Positions 39,922 through 49,030 of a stretch of 64,000 bases of DNA are shown one piece after another. Source of the DNA: Deltaproteobacteria bacterium. Lineage in GTDB: Bacteria > Desulfobacterota > Desulfomonilia > UBA1062. The stretch lies in contig JAKPPU010000004.1 of assembly GCA_029547185.1 (NCBI GenBank), positions 186,001-250,000 on the forward strand, written 5' to 3'. Position 1 is the first letter of the stretch; each line of letters begins with the position of its first letter. The notes beneath the pieces were generated by a model. The model was not told the DNA's origin and ran no database searches. It worked only from the letters and a program-made list of their open reading frames with translations. Position numbers and translations under genes: made by a program.

Positions 39922-40932
39922 ATGCAACCGACTTGTACCATAATACTTGCCGCAGGGAAAGGAACCAGATTAAAATCCGAGAAGCCCAAAGTGATGCACG
40001 AAATTCTCGGCCTGCCCCTGATTTTCTATCCCATCCGCCTCGCTCGAAAAATAGGCTCGGGCATCATTGTCGTAGTGGGCCACGGGAGAGAAATCGTGGA
40101 GCCTTACCTCTCCCGGTATCAGACGACCCGGGTCGTGCAGGACCCTCCCCTGGGAACCGGCCATGCAATTCTGGTGGCCCGCGAAGTGTTGAAGGGAATG
40201 CCTGTCAAGAACGTCGTCATTCTCCCCGGGGATATGCCCCTTATCGAATATTCCTCGCTTGCCTCGCTCATCGAGATTTTTGAGAGCTCAGACGCTCGCA
40301 TCGGCGTGCTCACTGCCTGTCTTCCCGATCCTTTCGGGTACGGCAGGATCATCCGAGACGGTGAGAACCGTGTGAAGGCCATTGTCGAGCACAACGACGC
40401 CACGGACGAGCAAAAAAAGATCCGCGAGATCAATACCGGTGTGTATGTCATTGATAAGGAGTTCCTGCTTCGCTCTGTGGACGGACTTTCTCCCGATAAT
40501 GCAAAGCAGGAGTTCTACCTCACTGACATTGTCCGAATGGCCGATTCCGCCGTCTCTTTTGTAACCCCTGACTTCAACGAGGCTCACGGCATCAACTCAC
40601 GCCTCCAGCTCAGTCAGGCAGCGGCAATCATGCAGCAGCGAATCAACAGGTCCTTCATGGATGAAGGCGTTACCCTCATCGATCCGGAAAGTACCTGGAT
40701 CAGCCCTCTGGCCCGTGTCGGAAATGATGTCGAGATATGGCCCCATGTTCACATCATGGGGGAAAGCATCATCGGCTCCCAGGTCAGGATCATGCCCAAT
40801 GTCTGGATCAGCGGCTCGGACATAGGGACCGGGAGTATCATCGGCCACTACAGTCTGATAGAGAACTCGGTGATCGCCCCGGACACCGACCTTCCGGCAT
40901 ATTCCAGCATTCGGGGGAAAACCCAAGGCTGA
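39922..40932 (+). CDS. GlmU-like UDP-GlcNAc pyrophosphorylase lacking most of the acetyltransferase domain
   Basis: 336 residues against about 455 for bifunctional GlmU. The N-terminal nucleotidyltransferase is intact: IILAAGKGTRLKSEKPKVMH, QDPPLGTGHAI, LPGDMPLI, GYGRIIRD, NTGVYVID, EFYLTDIV. A short left-handed beta-helix follows (PLARVGNDVEIWPHVHI, IIGSQVRIMPNVWI, IGTGSIIGHYSLIENSVI), but the chain ends before the acetyltransferase active site. So it should make UDP-GlcNAc, or a related nucleotide sugar, and another protein must acetylate glucosamine-1-phosphate. ATG 39922 has a weak upstream site. Divergent from mreB. Confidence 0.85.
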   Translation: MQPTCTIILAAGKGTRLKSEKPKVMHEILGLPLIFYPIRLARKIGSGIIVVVGHGREIVEPYLSRYQTTRVVQDPPLGTGHAILVAREVLKGMPVKNVVILPGDMPLIEYSSLASLIEIFESSDARIGVLTACLPDPFGYGRIIRDGENRVKAIVEHNDATDEQKKIREINTGVYVIDKEFLLRSVDGLSPDNAKQEFYLTDIVRMADSAVSFVTPDFNEAHGINSRLQLSQAAAIMQQRINRSFMDEGVTLIDPESTWISPLARVGNDVEIWPHVHIMGESIIGSQVRIMPNVWISGSDIGTGSIIGHYSLIENSVIAPDTDLPAYSSIRGKTQG

Positions 40933-41015
40933 TTGACTTATCGAGCCTTGATACCTAAGTATACGCTATGGATTGGATCAAAAACATCTTTACCCGCACC
41001 AATGAAGGCAAACAG

Positions 41016-43400
41016 ATGGCAGAAGACGAATTTCCCAGCGTGCTGCCGGTCCTCCCCCTCAAGGATGCAGTCCTGATTCCCGATGCCCTGCTTCCCTTGA
41101 TCGTGACGAATCCGGCATCGATCTCCCTGGTCAAGGAGCTCTATGAATCCAATTCGCCCGTCGTGGCGGTGGGCATGAAAGAATATGGGGATTCTGAGCC
41201 GGCCACGTGGGACAACCTCTATCGCATCGGATGCATGGCAAAGATCACCAAGATATCCCAGACCAAGAACGGCGAGCTTTCGATCATGATCCGGGGAATG
41301 GCAAAGACCTCCCTCGATATGAAGATAACGAACGATCCCTATTTAAAGGTCAGGGTCTCATACCTCGCGGAGAATCTCGAGCCGGACAAGCAGATCTACG
41401 CCATGGCACATTCCACCAGGGAAATCCTGGGAAGGCTCGCTCGCCTCTCGTATCACAACCTCGATTCCGTCCTGTCGAATCTCTCCAAGCTCAAGGACCC
41501 CGTCATCCTGATGAGCACGGCAACCACGAACCTCCCCATTCCCGTGGGAAAGAAGCAGCAGATCCTGGAAGAGAGCAATTTCTATCAGAAATATTCGATC
41601 CTCTACGATACCCTGAGGGAGGAGCTCGACATCCTCGAGCTGTCTTCGAAGATTTCCGAAAGGGCAAAAGGCGAGATCAACAATGCCCAGCGTGAATATT
41701 ACCTCAGGCAGCAGCTCAAGGCCATCAGAAAGGAGCTCGGGGAAGGCCAGGGAGATGTCGAAGAAGAGATGGAGGAGCTCAAGAAGGAGATCGAGGCCAA
41801 GGGTCTGCCCGCCGAGGTGAAGCAGGAGGTCGACAAGGACTTGAAGCGCATAGCCCGCATGCAGCCCGGATCTTCAGAGTATGTCACCATCCGCACGTAC
41901 CTCGACTGGATCATCGACCTCCCCTGGAAGGAAAAGACGGAAGACAACCTCGACATCCAGACCGTCGAGAATATCCTCAACGAGGACCACTTCAATCTGA
42001 AGAAGCCGAAGAAGCGGATCATCGAATACCTCTCCGTAAAGAAGCTGAAAAACGATCTGAAGGGACCGATCCTCTGCTTCGCGGGCCCCCCGGGCGTCGG
42101 AAAGACTTCGCTGGGGAAATCGATCGCCAGGGCCATGGGAAGGAAGTTCATCAGGATCTCTCTTGGAGGAGTCCGTGACGAGGCCGAGATACGTGGCCAC
42201 AGGAGAACCTACATCGGCGCCATGCCCGGAAGGATCATCAACGGAATCAAGCTCGCCCAGAGCACCAATCCCGTCTTCATGCTCGACGAGATCGACAAGC
42301 TTGCCCACGATATTCACGGGGACCCGGCATCTGCCCTGCTCGAAGCACTCGATCCGGAGCAGAACACCCACTTCGTGGACCACTATCTGAATGTCCCCTT
42401 CGACCTGTCCCAGGTGTTCTTCATCACCACGGCAAATGTGACGGATACGATACCTCCGGCATTGAGGGACCGCATGGAGATCGTCGAGATTGAAGGCTAT
42501 ACCCATGAGGACAAGGTCCAGATCGCACGGCATTTCCTCATCCCTCAGGAGATCGAGGCAAACGGGCTCACTCACCAGAAGATCGAGATCAAGGATGAGG
42601 CCATCGATCATATCATCCGGTCCTATACCCGGGAATCGGGGGTGAGGAGCCTGAAGCGGGAGATCGCCTCGAACCTGCGGCTCATCGCGTCGAGGGTGGC
42701 GAAGAATGGAGAAGAAAGCTTCGTCGTCGATCGGGCCTTTGTGGAAGAGGTCCTCGGTCCCGTACGCTACATACCTGAGGTCAAACAGCGCGGCGGGATA
42801 CCGGGAATCGCAACAGGGCTTGCATGGACGCCTTTCGGAGGCGAGATCCTCTTCGTGGAGTCGGCCCTCGTGGACGGCAAGGACGAGATGATCCTCACCG
42901 GCCAGATGGGGGATGTCATGAAGGAGTCTGCCAGGATCGCCCTGAGCATCGTCAAGGGTGCATCCTATTCCATAGAGCAGGGCAAGGGGGTCCACATCCA
43001 TGTGCCGGCAGGTGCGATCCCCAAAGACGGGCCTTCCGCAGGGGTTACCATCGTTACTTCCCTCCTGTCCCTCATCACCGGCAAGGCGGTGCGGGAAGAT
43101 CTTGCCATGACGGGTGAAATAACCCTGCGCGGCGTGGTGCTCCCGGTCGGCGGGATCAAGGAAAAGGTTCTGGCCGCACGAAGGGCCGGCATCACGGAGA
43201 TCATCATGCCCAGGTTGAACGAGAAGGATTTAAGAGACGTCGAACCCCACGTCCTGAAGGACCTTACCATCCATTACGTGGACAATATCGGCGAGGTCAT
43301 CGAGCTCGCATTCCCCGAGGCAAGGGAAGAGGTCATGCCCTTCGTCCACCACTTCGATCTCTCCGAAAGCGAGCCTGTCAAACCCGGCCTGAGAGCATAG
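41016..43400 (+). CDS. lon: ATP-dependent protease Lon
   Basis: 794 residues from ATG 41016, chosen for the GAAGG 7 nt upstream and because MAEDEFPSVLPVLPLKD is a normal Lon start; ATG 40968 would add 16 residues but lacks a ribosome-binding site. Substrate-recognition domain (about 1-210), helical linker, AAA+ module with Walker A GPPGVGKTSLGKS near 357 and MLDEIDKLAHD, and the Ser-Lys protease domain with PKDGPSAGVT (Ser near 674) and GGIKEKVLAARRAG (Lys near 716). It degrades misfolded and regulatory proteins. Its 3' end overlaps hemL (opposite strand) by 23 nt. Confidence 0.97.
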   Translation: MAEDEFPSVLPVLPLKDAVLIPDALLPLIVTNPASISLVKELYESNSPVVAVGMKEYGDSEPATWDNLYRIGCMAKITKISQTKNGELSIMIRGMAKTSLDMKITNDPYLKVRVSYLAENLEPDKQIYAMAHSTREILGRLARLSYHNLDSVLSNLSKLKDPVILMSTATTNLPIPVGKKQQILEESNFYQKYSILYDTLREELDILELSSKISERAKGEINNAQREYYLRQQLKAIRKELGEGQGDVEEEMEELKKEIEAKGLPAEVKQEVDKDLKRIARMQPGSSEYVTIRTYLDWIIDLPWKEKTEDNLDIQTVENILNEDHFNLKKPKKRIIEYLSVKKLKNDLKGPILCFAGPPGVGKTSLGKSIARAMGRKFIRISLGGVRDEAEIRGHRRTYIGAMPGRIINGIKLAQSTNPVFMLDEIDKLAHDIHGDPASALLEALDPEQNTHFVDHYLNVPFDLSQVFFITTANVTDTIPPALRDRMEIVEIEGYTHEDKVQIARHFLIPQEIEANGLTHQKIEIKDEAIDHIIRSYTRESGVRSLKREIASNLRLIASRVAKNGEESFVVDRAFVEEVLGPVRYIPEVKQRGGIPGIATGLAWTPFGGEILFVESALVDGKDEMILTGQMGDVMKESARIALSIVKGASYSIEQGKGVHIHVPAGAIPKDGPSAGVTIVTSLLSLITGKAVREDLAMTGEITLRGVVLPVGGIKEKVLAARRAGITEIIMPRLNEKDLRDVEPHVLKDLTIHYVDNIGEVIELAFPEAREEVMPFVHHFDLSESEPVKPGLRA

Positions 43401-44664
43401 ACACGGCTTCCCGGACCGACTCGGTTGCCCTGTCGAGGACGTCCCCGGTGTGGGCGGTGCTGATGAACAGAGCTTCATACGGGGAGGGTGCCAGATAGAC
43501 TCCCCGATCGAGCATGAGGTGGAAGAACCGCGCATACCTCCGGGCATCCGACGCCATGACATCATCGAAGGTTTCCACAGGACCCTCGTTGAAGAAGACC
43601 CCTGCCATGCTCCCCTGCTGATTGACGGTCAGCGGCAGTCCTGCCGAACCGGCAGCCTCTCTCATCACATCCAGCAGGGTGCTCATGCCCCGGGTGAGTT
43701 CTCCATAAGGGTTATCCCGCTTGAGGATCTTCAATGTGGAAATGCCTGCAGCCATGGCCATGGGATTTCCCGATAATGTCCCTGCTTGATACACCGGTCC
43801 TTCGGGGGCGAGCATGGACATGATGTCCGACCTGCCGCCGAACGCCCCGACCGGCATCCCACCGCCGATTATCTTGCCGAGGCAGGTGAGGTCGGGACGG
43901 ACTCCGATGAGATCCTGGTATCCGCCATAGGTGAGCCTGAAGCCCGTAATCACCTCGTCGAAGACCAGGAGCGCGCCATGGTCTGAGGTAAGCTTCCGGA
44001 GGCTCTCGAGGAATCCCTTTCTCGGGAGAACCACGCCCATATTGCCGGCAATGGGCTCCACGATCACGGCTGCGACCTTCGGGCCGTGATCTCCCATGAA
44101 CGATGCAAAGGCATCGACATCATTGAACGGCAAGACCGCAGTCGTCGAGGCGGTCTCCTTCGGCACGCCGGATGTATCCGGAACGCCGAATGTCAGGGCG
44201 CCCGATCCTGCCTTGACGAGAAGGCTGTCTCCATGGCCATGGTAGCATCCTTCGAATTTGACGATAACATCCCGTCCGGTATGGGCCCTGGCCAGCCTGA
44301 TGGCGCTCATGGCTGCCTCTGTCCCGGAGCTGACGAGCCTGACCTTTTCGATAGAAGGGATCGCGTCGCAGATGGCTTCTGCCATGAGGATCTCGAGTTC
44401 GGTGGGGGCACCGAAGCTCATCCCCCTGCCTGCCTGTTCGACTACGGCTTCCACCACCTCGGGATGAGCATGTCCGAGGATCATCGGGCCCCACGAGAGC
44501 ACATGATCGATATACCTGCTCCCTTCGCAGTCATAGAGATAAGGCCCTTTTGCCTCCCGGATGAACCGGGGAGTCCCCCCCACCTTTCTGAAGGCTCTCA
44601 CCGGAGAATTCACCCCTGACGGTATGTGCATCTTTGCCCGTTCGAACAGATCGGCGTTCTTCAC
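43378..44664 (-). CDS. hemL: glutamate-1-semialdehyde 2,1-aminomutase
   Basis: 428 residues, full length. Class III aminotransferase fold: SGVNSPVRAF, LVSSGTEAAMSAIRLAR, FEGCYHGHGDSLLVKAGSG, LLVFDEVITGFR, and the PLP Lys near residue 262 in CLGKIIGGGMPVGAFGG. It converts glutamate-1-semialdehyde to 5-aminolevulinate, the precursor of all tetrapyrroles. The GTG start at 44664 overlaps the stop of the ahbB-like gene (GTGA), so both are coupled. The 3' end overlaps that of lon by 23 nt. Confidence 0.97.
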   Translation of the reverse strand: MKNADLFERAKMHIPSGVNSPVRAFRKVGGTPRFIREAKGPYLYDCEGSRYIDHVLSWGPMILGHAHPEVVEAVVEQAGRGMSFGAPTELEILMAEAICDAIPSIEKVRLVSSGTEAAMSAIRLARAHTGRDVIVKFEGCYHGHGDSLLVKAGSGALTFGVPDTSGVPKETASTTAVLPFNDVDAFASFMGDHGPKVAAVIVEPIAGNMGVVLPRKGFLESLRKLTSDHGALLVFDEVITGFRLTYGGYQDLIGVRPDLTCLGKIIGGGMPVGAFGGRSDIMSMLAPEGPVYQAGTLSGNPMAMAAGISTLKILKRDNPYGELTRGMSTLLDVMREAAGSAGLPLTVNQQGSMAGVFFNEGPVETFDDVMASDARRYARFFHLMLDRGVYLAPSPYEALFISTAHTGDVLDRATESVREAVSMLSGRV

Positions 44665-45140
44665 CCGGCCTCCTCCCTTACATATTCCATGGACGATTTC
44701 TTCAGTTCTCTGGCGCTCCAGTAAACCTTGTATGCAGTGATCTGAAGCGACGAGGCGATCTCATGTATGGCGGCCTCGACCTCGGTGTCGGTCCTCCCGT
44801 GAATCATGGAGAAAATAGCATACTCTCCGAAGCCCTGCCTCTCATAGCAATGAGAGATCGCATCCCTTCGGGCGATTTCGTTACCCGCCTCCTCGATCTT
44901 TTGGTCCGGAACCGACCAGACGACCATGGCATTGGAAGGAAAGCCGGCGGTTTTATGGCGCAGGATTGCCTTCATTTCTCTCATGATCCCCCGGCTCTTG
45001 AGGAAATTCAGCCTTTCGATAAATTCATGGCCTTCCATTCCGAGCTCATGTGCCCAGGCATCGAAAGGTCTGTTTTCCAGAAGGATATCCCCCTGGATGC
45101 GGGCAAGGATCTTCTTGTCGATATCATCGAGCTGTTTCAT
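44661..45140 (-). CDS. siroheme decarboxylase subunit (AhbA/AhbB, Lrp/AsnC-like)
   Basis: 159 residues. Lrp/AsnC-like build: an N-terminal helix-turn-helix-type region (DDIDKKILARIQGDI) and an alpha/beta C-terminal domain. AhbA/B and NirD/L/G/H signatures are seen: RHKTAGFPSNAMVVWSV, SHCYERQGFGEYAIFSMIHG and WSARELKKSSMEYV. AhbAB decarboxylate siroheme to 12,18-didecarboxysiroheme in the alternative heme route (or heme d1 synthesis). It is closest in look to AhbB, with HCYER kept. The pairing with hemL supports a tetrapyrrole role. The partner subunit is not in the window. Confidence 0.85.
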   Translation of the reverse strand: MKQLDDIDKKILARIQGDILLENRPFDAWAHELGMEGHEFIERLNFLKSRGIMREMKAILRHKTAGFPSNAMVVWSVPDQKIEEAGNEIARRDAISHCYERQGFGEYAIFSMIHGRTDTEVEAAIHEIASSLQITAYKVYWSARELKKSSMEYVREEAG

Positions 45141-45203
45141 GAAAGAAATCTACACATATTTCCCCGCCGGGTTCAACAGAAAAGCCGGGGGATGTCATCG
45201 GGA

Positions 45204-46031
45204 TTATGAGGAAGAAGCGGTCAGGAGACCGATCCCTGTCTGATCTCGCTTGAGCTCGTAGCTGTCATAGGTTTGAAGATTACAGCGCTCGATCGTATTC
45301 ACTACCTTATTAACATATTTGTATCCCATCTCCGAGTAGGTGTTCAGCCCCTGGGCAAGCTCTATAGGATTATAAGGGGAGCATCCCCGGGTGCGGATCT
45401 TGCGAAGATGCTCATACTCCGGATGACTGTTGATATTCCAGAGGTGGAATCTGATGCACGACTGGAGAGTATCGAAGGTCGAGAGGGCAAACGAGCATTC
45501 AGGACCCCTTTCCCTGGGTATCATACCGGAACCCCTTGAATTGCGGATGCCAAAGATATTGTTGCCCTCGATGGCAAAGCGTGACGTTCCCCATCCGGAC
45601 TCAATAGCAGCCTGAGCGAGCACAAGAGACGCCGGCAAGACGTCCACCCGAGTAATGAGCTCATCGAGCATGGTGCGGTAATCACCCCTTTTTACCTTGT
45701 AATGCCCTGCAAGGTCCTCGATGAATCTCATTTCCTTCGTGGTCAGGTAAAACGAGGTCTTCTTGATCCTCAGGAGTTCTGCACGCAGAGATTTGATTTC
45801 TTCATTCTCCTTGAGAACGAGAGGGAGAAGGGTATCGATCAGGACCCTCTTGCGCTGATCGAGGTCCTGTATTTCCCTAAATTCCTTTGGCAATGAGGTG
45901 CACTGAGTAAAGTCAACTGTTTTATCCACATTCTCCTCGATCTGATACGGAGATCTCGAGGGAACGGCCACAAGGGCTGCGATGATAAGCATAGAGATAA
46001 GGATCTTCAGTGATGCAATCTCCGGTGACAT
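45204..46031 (-). CDS. Bax-like glucosaminidase-family murein hydrolase
   Basis: 275 residues from ATG 46031, which has GGAAGGG about 5 nt upstream; the frame is open 26 codons more, with a weaker ATG at 46082. The N-terminus is a signal peptide or anchor (LKILISMLIIAALVAV). The glucosaminidase domain (about 125-260) has the catalytic Glu in LAQAAIESGWGTSRFA and GNNIFGIRNS, FDTLQSCIRFHLWNIN, LAQGLNTYSEMGYKYVNKV, as in E. coli Bax and FlgJ-type enzymes. It should cut peptidoglycan in the periplasm. The downstream gene is the ahbB-like gene. Confidence 0.88.
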   Translation of the reverse strand: MSPEIASLKILISMLIIAALVAVPSRSPYQIEENVDKTVDFTQCTSLPKEFREIQDLDQRKRVLIDTLLPLVLKENEEIKSLRAELLRIKKTSFYLTTKEMRFIEDLAGHYKVKRGDYRTMLDELITRVDVLPASLVLAQAAIESGWGTSRFAIEGNNIFGIRNSRGSGMIPRERGPECSFALSTFDTLQSCIRFHLWNINSHPEYEHLRKIRTRGCSPYNPIELAQGLNTYSEMGYKYVNKVVNTIERCNLQTYDSYELKRDQTGIGLLTASSS

Positions 46032-46268
46032 TATGCCCTTCCAGATGTTGTAATATTTGTACTTACTCAAAATTACTCCCATTTCTTTACAAAAGGTTGT
46101 AGTTAACAAAATAAATTAATTAAATCAACCCTTAATAATATTCATCAATGATTTTATTTAGTTAAATACACCATTATGAAGTTGCCCTTAAAGTTCCCTA
46201 TAAAAAAACCTACTTGCAATATGAATGACTATTCAGTAATATGTCATCTGCAATGGAGGATCAGGTGC
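46032..46268. promoter_or_regulatory. AT-rich divergent promoter region, bax-like / atp genes
   Basis: 237 nt between divergent genes, far richer in A+T than the surroundings (for example AATAAATTAATTAAAT and TTTATTTAGTTAAAT). It must hold promoters for both sides, but the many AT hexamers make any single choice arbitrary. The open frame from 46176 into atpZ has a poor start and composition. Confidence 0.5.
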
Positions 46269-46520
46269 ATGGGAACAGAGGACAAGGAAAAGAAAAAGAT
46301 TTATCTTACAGTTGCAGACCTGAGTACCATGGGAATCGCTATGGTGCTCTGCATCGTTCTCGGACTGTTTGCAGGCTTCTTCCTTGATAAATGGTTAGGC
46401 ACTGATCCCATTTTCACGCTCATATTCATCTTCGGCGGGATCCTTGCAGGTTTCAGAATTATGTACAAGGCATACATGAGATTCTTCAGTGAAGGCAAAT
46501 CCGATGGAACCGATACCTAA
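46269..46520 (+). CDS. atpZ: AtpZ-like ATP synthase gene 1 protein
   Basis: 83 residues from ATG 46269, chosen for GGAGG about 9 nt upstream. Two membrane helices (about 18-38 and 48-68), with GIAMVLCIVLGLFAGFFLD and IFGGILAGFRIMYK matching the AtpZ/AtpQ family. These small proteins precede F-type ATPase genes and work with AtpI as a Mg2+/Ca2+ channel or assembly factor for the c-ring. Overlaps atpI by 17 nt. Confidence 0.85.
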   Translation: MGTEDKEKKKIYLTVADLSTMGIAMVLCIVLGLFAGFFLDKWLGTDPIFTLIFIFGGILAGFRIMYKAYMRFFSEGKSDGTDT

Positions 46521-46887
46521 AGAGCCGGCACAAAAGCGCATCGAGATCATCTCCCTTTCTTTATGGGTTATCATGTGTGCGCTGAGCTATCTTCTCATGG
46601 GGTCGCAATTTGCCTTAGGTGTCGTCGCCGGAGGCATTCTCTGTCTCATCAATTTCCAGTGGCTCTACCGGCATGCAAAGGCTGCCGTATCCCTGACGAC
46701 GAGTAAGGGAAAGGCGTTCATGGCAAAGCGATACATCCTCAGACTGGCTATCATGGCGGTTATCCTCTATGGACTGATAGCCTATGTAAAGGTGGATGTC
46801 ATAGGGCTTCTGCTCGGGCTTTCCGTCGTTATTCTAGGAATTACGACATACGCATGCTTCATCTACATATTCGCAGGAGGAGAGTAA
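46504..46887 (+). CDS. atpI: ATP synthase subunit I
   Basis: 127 residues from ATG 46504, with GAAGG 8 nt upstream; GTG 46489 is an alternative. Four membrane helices, with [19 protein letters not shown] and [19 protein letters not shown] typical of AtpI. It helps c-ring assembly. The start lies inside the 3' end of atpZ and the stop is 1 nt before the atpB ATG, so the three are coupled. Confidence 0.85.
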   Translation: MEPIPKEPAQKRIEIISLSLWVIMCALSYLLMGSQFALGVVAGGILCLINFQWLYRHAKAAVSLTTSKGKAFMAKRYILRLAIMAVILYGLIAYVKVDVIGLLLGLSVVILGITTYACFIYIFAGGE

Positions 46888-46888
46888 C

Positions 46889-47599
46889 ATGGAACATGGA
46901 TTTATGGTCTTGGGCTTTATCAATCATCATATTTATGAATTTTTACATGAGACTTTCGGTCTCAATGACGGGAATCATTTCCTGCAGGTCACCTACACAT
47001 GGCTCTACATGCTCGTATTGATTCTCGTCTCTTTCTTGGTGGCACGGAGCATCAAGCTGGTGCCCGGAAGAATGCAGAACTTCCTTGAGGTGGTCGTCGG
47101 CGGATTAAAAGGCCTGCTCGTGGATACCATGGGCGAAAAGGGGCTGATCTTTTTCCCGTTGATGGCAACGATCTTCCTGTTCATCCTGACGTGCAACATG
47201 GGAGGCATCATTCCCGGCTTCTACTCGCCTACGGCAAACCTGAATACCAACTGCTCCATGGCATTGACGGTATTTCTCCTCACTCATATCGTGGGGGTAA
47301 AAATTCACGGGATCAAATACATCAAACAGTTCATGGGACCCGTGTGGTGGATGGCTCCGATCATGATCCCGGTGGAGCTCATCGGCCATATCGCACGGCC
47401 CCTTTCGCTGACCATGCGGCTCTTCGGGAACATCTTCGGAGAGGATCTGGTTCTCGTCGTTCTCCTTCTCCTGGTTCCTTTCCTGATGCCGATCCCGATG
47501 CTTATACTCATGATCTTTACATCGCTTCTCCAGGCGTTCGTTTTCACGCTCCTTGCCATGATGTACATCAGCGGGGCAATGGAAGAGGCTCATCATTAA
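46889..47599 (+). CDS. atpB: F0F1 ATP synthase subunit a
   Basis: 236 residues, five to six membrane helices. The essential Arg of the half-channels is in [29 protein letters not shown] and [15 protein letters not shown] are conserved. It forms the ion path next to the c-ring. ATG 46889 is preceded by AGGAGG at ideal spacing. A strong terminator-like hairpin separates it from atpE. Confidence 0.97.
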   Translation: MEHGFMVLGFINHHIYEFLHETFGLNDGNHFLQVTYTWLYMLVLILVSFLVARSIKLVPGRMQNFLEVVVGGLKGLLVDTMGEKGLIFFPLMATIFLFILTCNMGGIIPGFYSPTANLNTNCSMALTVFLLTHIVGVKIHGIKYIKQFMGPVWWMAPIMIPVELIGHIARPLSLTMRLFGNIFGEDLVLVVLLLLVPFLMPIPMLILMIFTSLLQAFVFTLLAMMYISGAMEEAHH

Positions 47600-47664
47600 A
47601 ATAGTGGATATTTTATCGTGAATTATTTACATTCGATTTTACATCCTTGAGATAATGTGAACAT

Positions 47665-47708
47665 AAAAGCTGGTGAGATGGCGGAGCATCTTCACCAGCT
47701 TTTTAGTA
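47665..47708 (+). terminator. strong hairpin with T-run between atpB and atpE
   Basis: AAAAGCTGGTGA pairs perfectly with TCACCAGCTTTT, extended inward by GATG/CATC with a one-base bulge, and is followed by TTTTTAG (47665-47708). It has the form of an intrinsic terminator, 65 nt after the atpB stop and 34 nt before the atpE ATG. It may stop part of the atpB transcripts, or stabilise the 5' end of an atpE mRNA. Confidence 0.85.
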
Positions 47709-47732
47709 CCAAGCTGAAAATTAAATACATAG

Positions 47733-48086
<354 letters not shown>

Positions 48087-48447
48087 CAAACGCGCTTATA
48101 ACAGGGCAATCCTGCACAGAGCAGGCTTCATCCTTTCGTGCATGGATGCCCTGTTCCGTTCCATACAATTCAGTCTCTGTATCAACGTCTTTTAGAAGGA
48201 ATTTGTCTTTCTGGATAGAATGAGGGTAGTACCTTTTTGCCTTGTCGGTATCAAGTGGCTGTTCCGGTTTATATTCTGTTGAGGAGTATCCCCTTCTCCT
48301 GGATACCCGTAAGGTTCTCTGAATCAAGTCCTCTGGGTATCCATTTCCTGCAGGTTACACCACGCGGCTATTCTCCTGCCCCTTTTCAACCACCCCCGGA
48401 TGGAAATATCTCAAAGAACCCGCGGTCGTACCAATGGCGCCATGGAA
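48087..48447. other. 361-nt stretch after atpE without a clear gene
   Basis: A perfect pair ACAGGGCA (48101-48108) / TGCCCTGT (48148-48155) encloses a smaller CCTGC/GCAGG hairpin and could be a structured 3' end of the atpE mRNA, but there is no T-run. An 86-codon minus-strand frame (48067-48327, TTG start) has no recognisable product and I do not call it. Confidence 0.45.
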
Positions 48448-48687
48448 TTACATGCCTACGAACGCTTTGATCTTGTTCCTCTTTTCTTCATCAGAGAAGA
48501 GGAAAACGATAACCCCGCCAGCGACGGCGGCAATAGAGAGAGGCTTGAAGAGTATTTTTATTATGGTTTTGATAAGCGAGAAGGTTCCACCGATTATTCC
48601 TATGACAATGATATCAGCAACGATAAATTTGATGACCTTGAACGGGGCGAGAAAAGTCCATTTAATCAGGCCGAGGATAAAACCCAT
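48448..48687 (-). CDS. small hydrophobic membrane protein, unknown function
   Basis: 79 residues from ATG 48687, with a perfect AGGAGG and 7-nt spacing. Two membrane helices (about 18-40 and 50-68) separated by a short basic segment and ended by a charged tail (SDEEKRNKIKAF). I do not recognise a family. It lies 59 nt downstream of csrA on the same strand and may be the last gene of the flagellar operon; a motility role is only a guess. Confidence 0.7.
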   Translation of the reverse strand: MGFILGLIKWTFLAPFKVIKFIVADIIVIGIIGGTFSLIKTIIKILFKPLSIAAVAGGVIVFLFSDEEKRNKIKAFVGM

Positions 48688-48746
48688 GACAATACCTCCT
48701 ATTCACTGTGCTTTCAAAAGTTATATAGTATTTCACCAGACAGGCA

Positions 48747-48983
48747 TCAAGAATTTTTCTTTAACATTAAATCTTGTGCAGCCCCGAGAGAATCCTTTGA
48801 AACGAGAGCAGCTCGCCTGTTCTCTTCCTGTATCTTGAGATAGATCTCTTCCCTATGAACCTCGACATCTTTTGGTGCCCGGATACCCAACTTAACCTGA
48901 GTCCCTTTAATCTCCACCACCGAGATCTGAATATCATCGCCGATAGATACAGCTTCTCCGACTTTTCGGGTTAGTATCAGCAA
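48747..48983 (-). CDS. csrA: carbon storage regulator / translational regulator CsrA
   Basis: 78 residues, TTG start at 48983 ([18 protein letters not shown] follows). Conserved RNA-binding ends: LTRKxGE at the N-terminus and [16 protein letters not shown] at the C-terminal strand. It binds GGA motifs in mRNA leaders and, in flagellate bacteria of this kind, represses flagellin or late genes unless held by FliW. It is downstream of flgK, as often seen; fliW is not in the window. Its ribosome-binding site is inside a perfect inverted repeat (48988-49019). Confidence 0.95.
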   Translation of the reverse strand: MLILTRKVGEAVSIGDDIQISVVEIKGTQVKLGIRAPKDVEVHREEIYLKIQEENRRAALVSKDSLGAAQDLMLKKNS

Positions 48984-48987
48984 ACTG

Positions 48988-49019
48988 CCTCCTAAAAAGG
49001 AAAAGGCTATTTTAGGAGG
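48988..49019 (-). promoter_or_regulatory. hairpin sequestering the csrA ribosome-binding site
   Basis: On the minus strand CCTCCTAAAA (49019-49010), a 12-nt loop, then TTTTAGGAGG (48997-48988) form a perfect 10-bp stem. The second arm contains the AGGAGG of csrA, 4 nt before its TTG. The first arm begins 12 nt after the flgK stop, within reach of a terminating ribosome. Confidence 0.82.
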
Positions 49020-49030
49020 ATATTACATGA

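Noticed and set aside
43378-43400. lon-hemL 23-nt tail-to-tail overlap as a possible assembly error
   Set aside because: Both reading frames end normally with full-length C-termini, so the overlap looks genuine and is simply compact gene packing.
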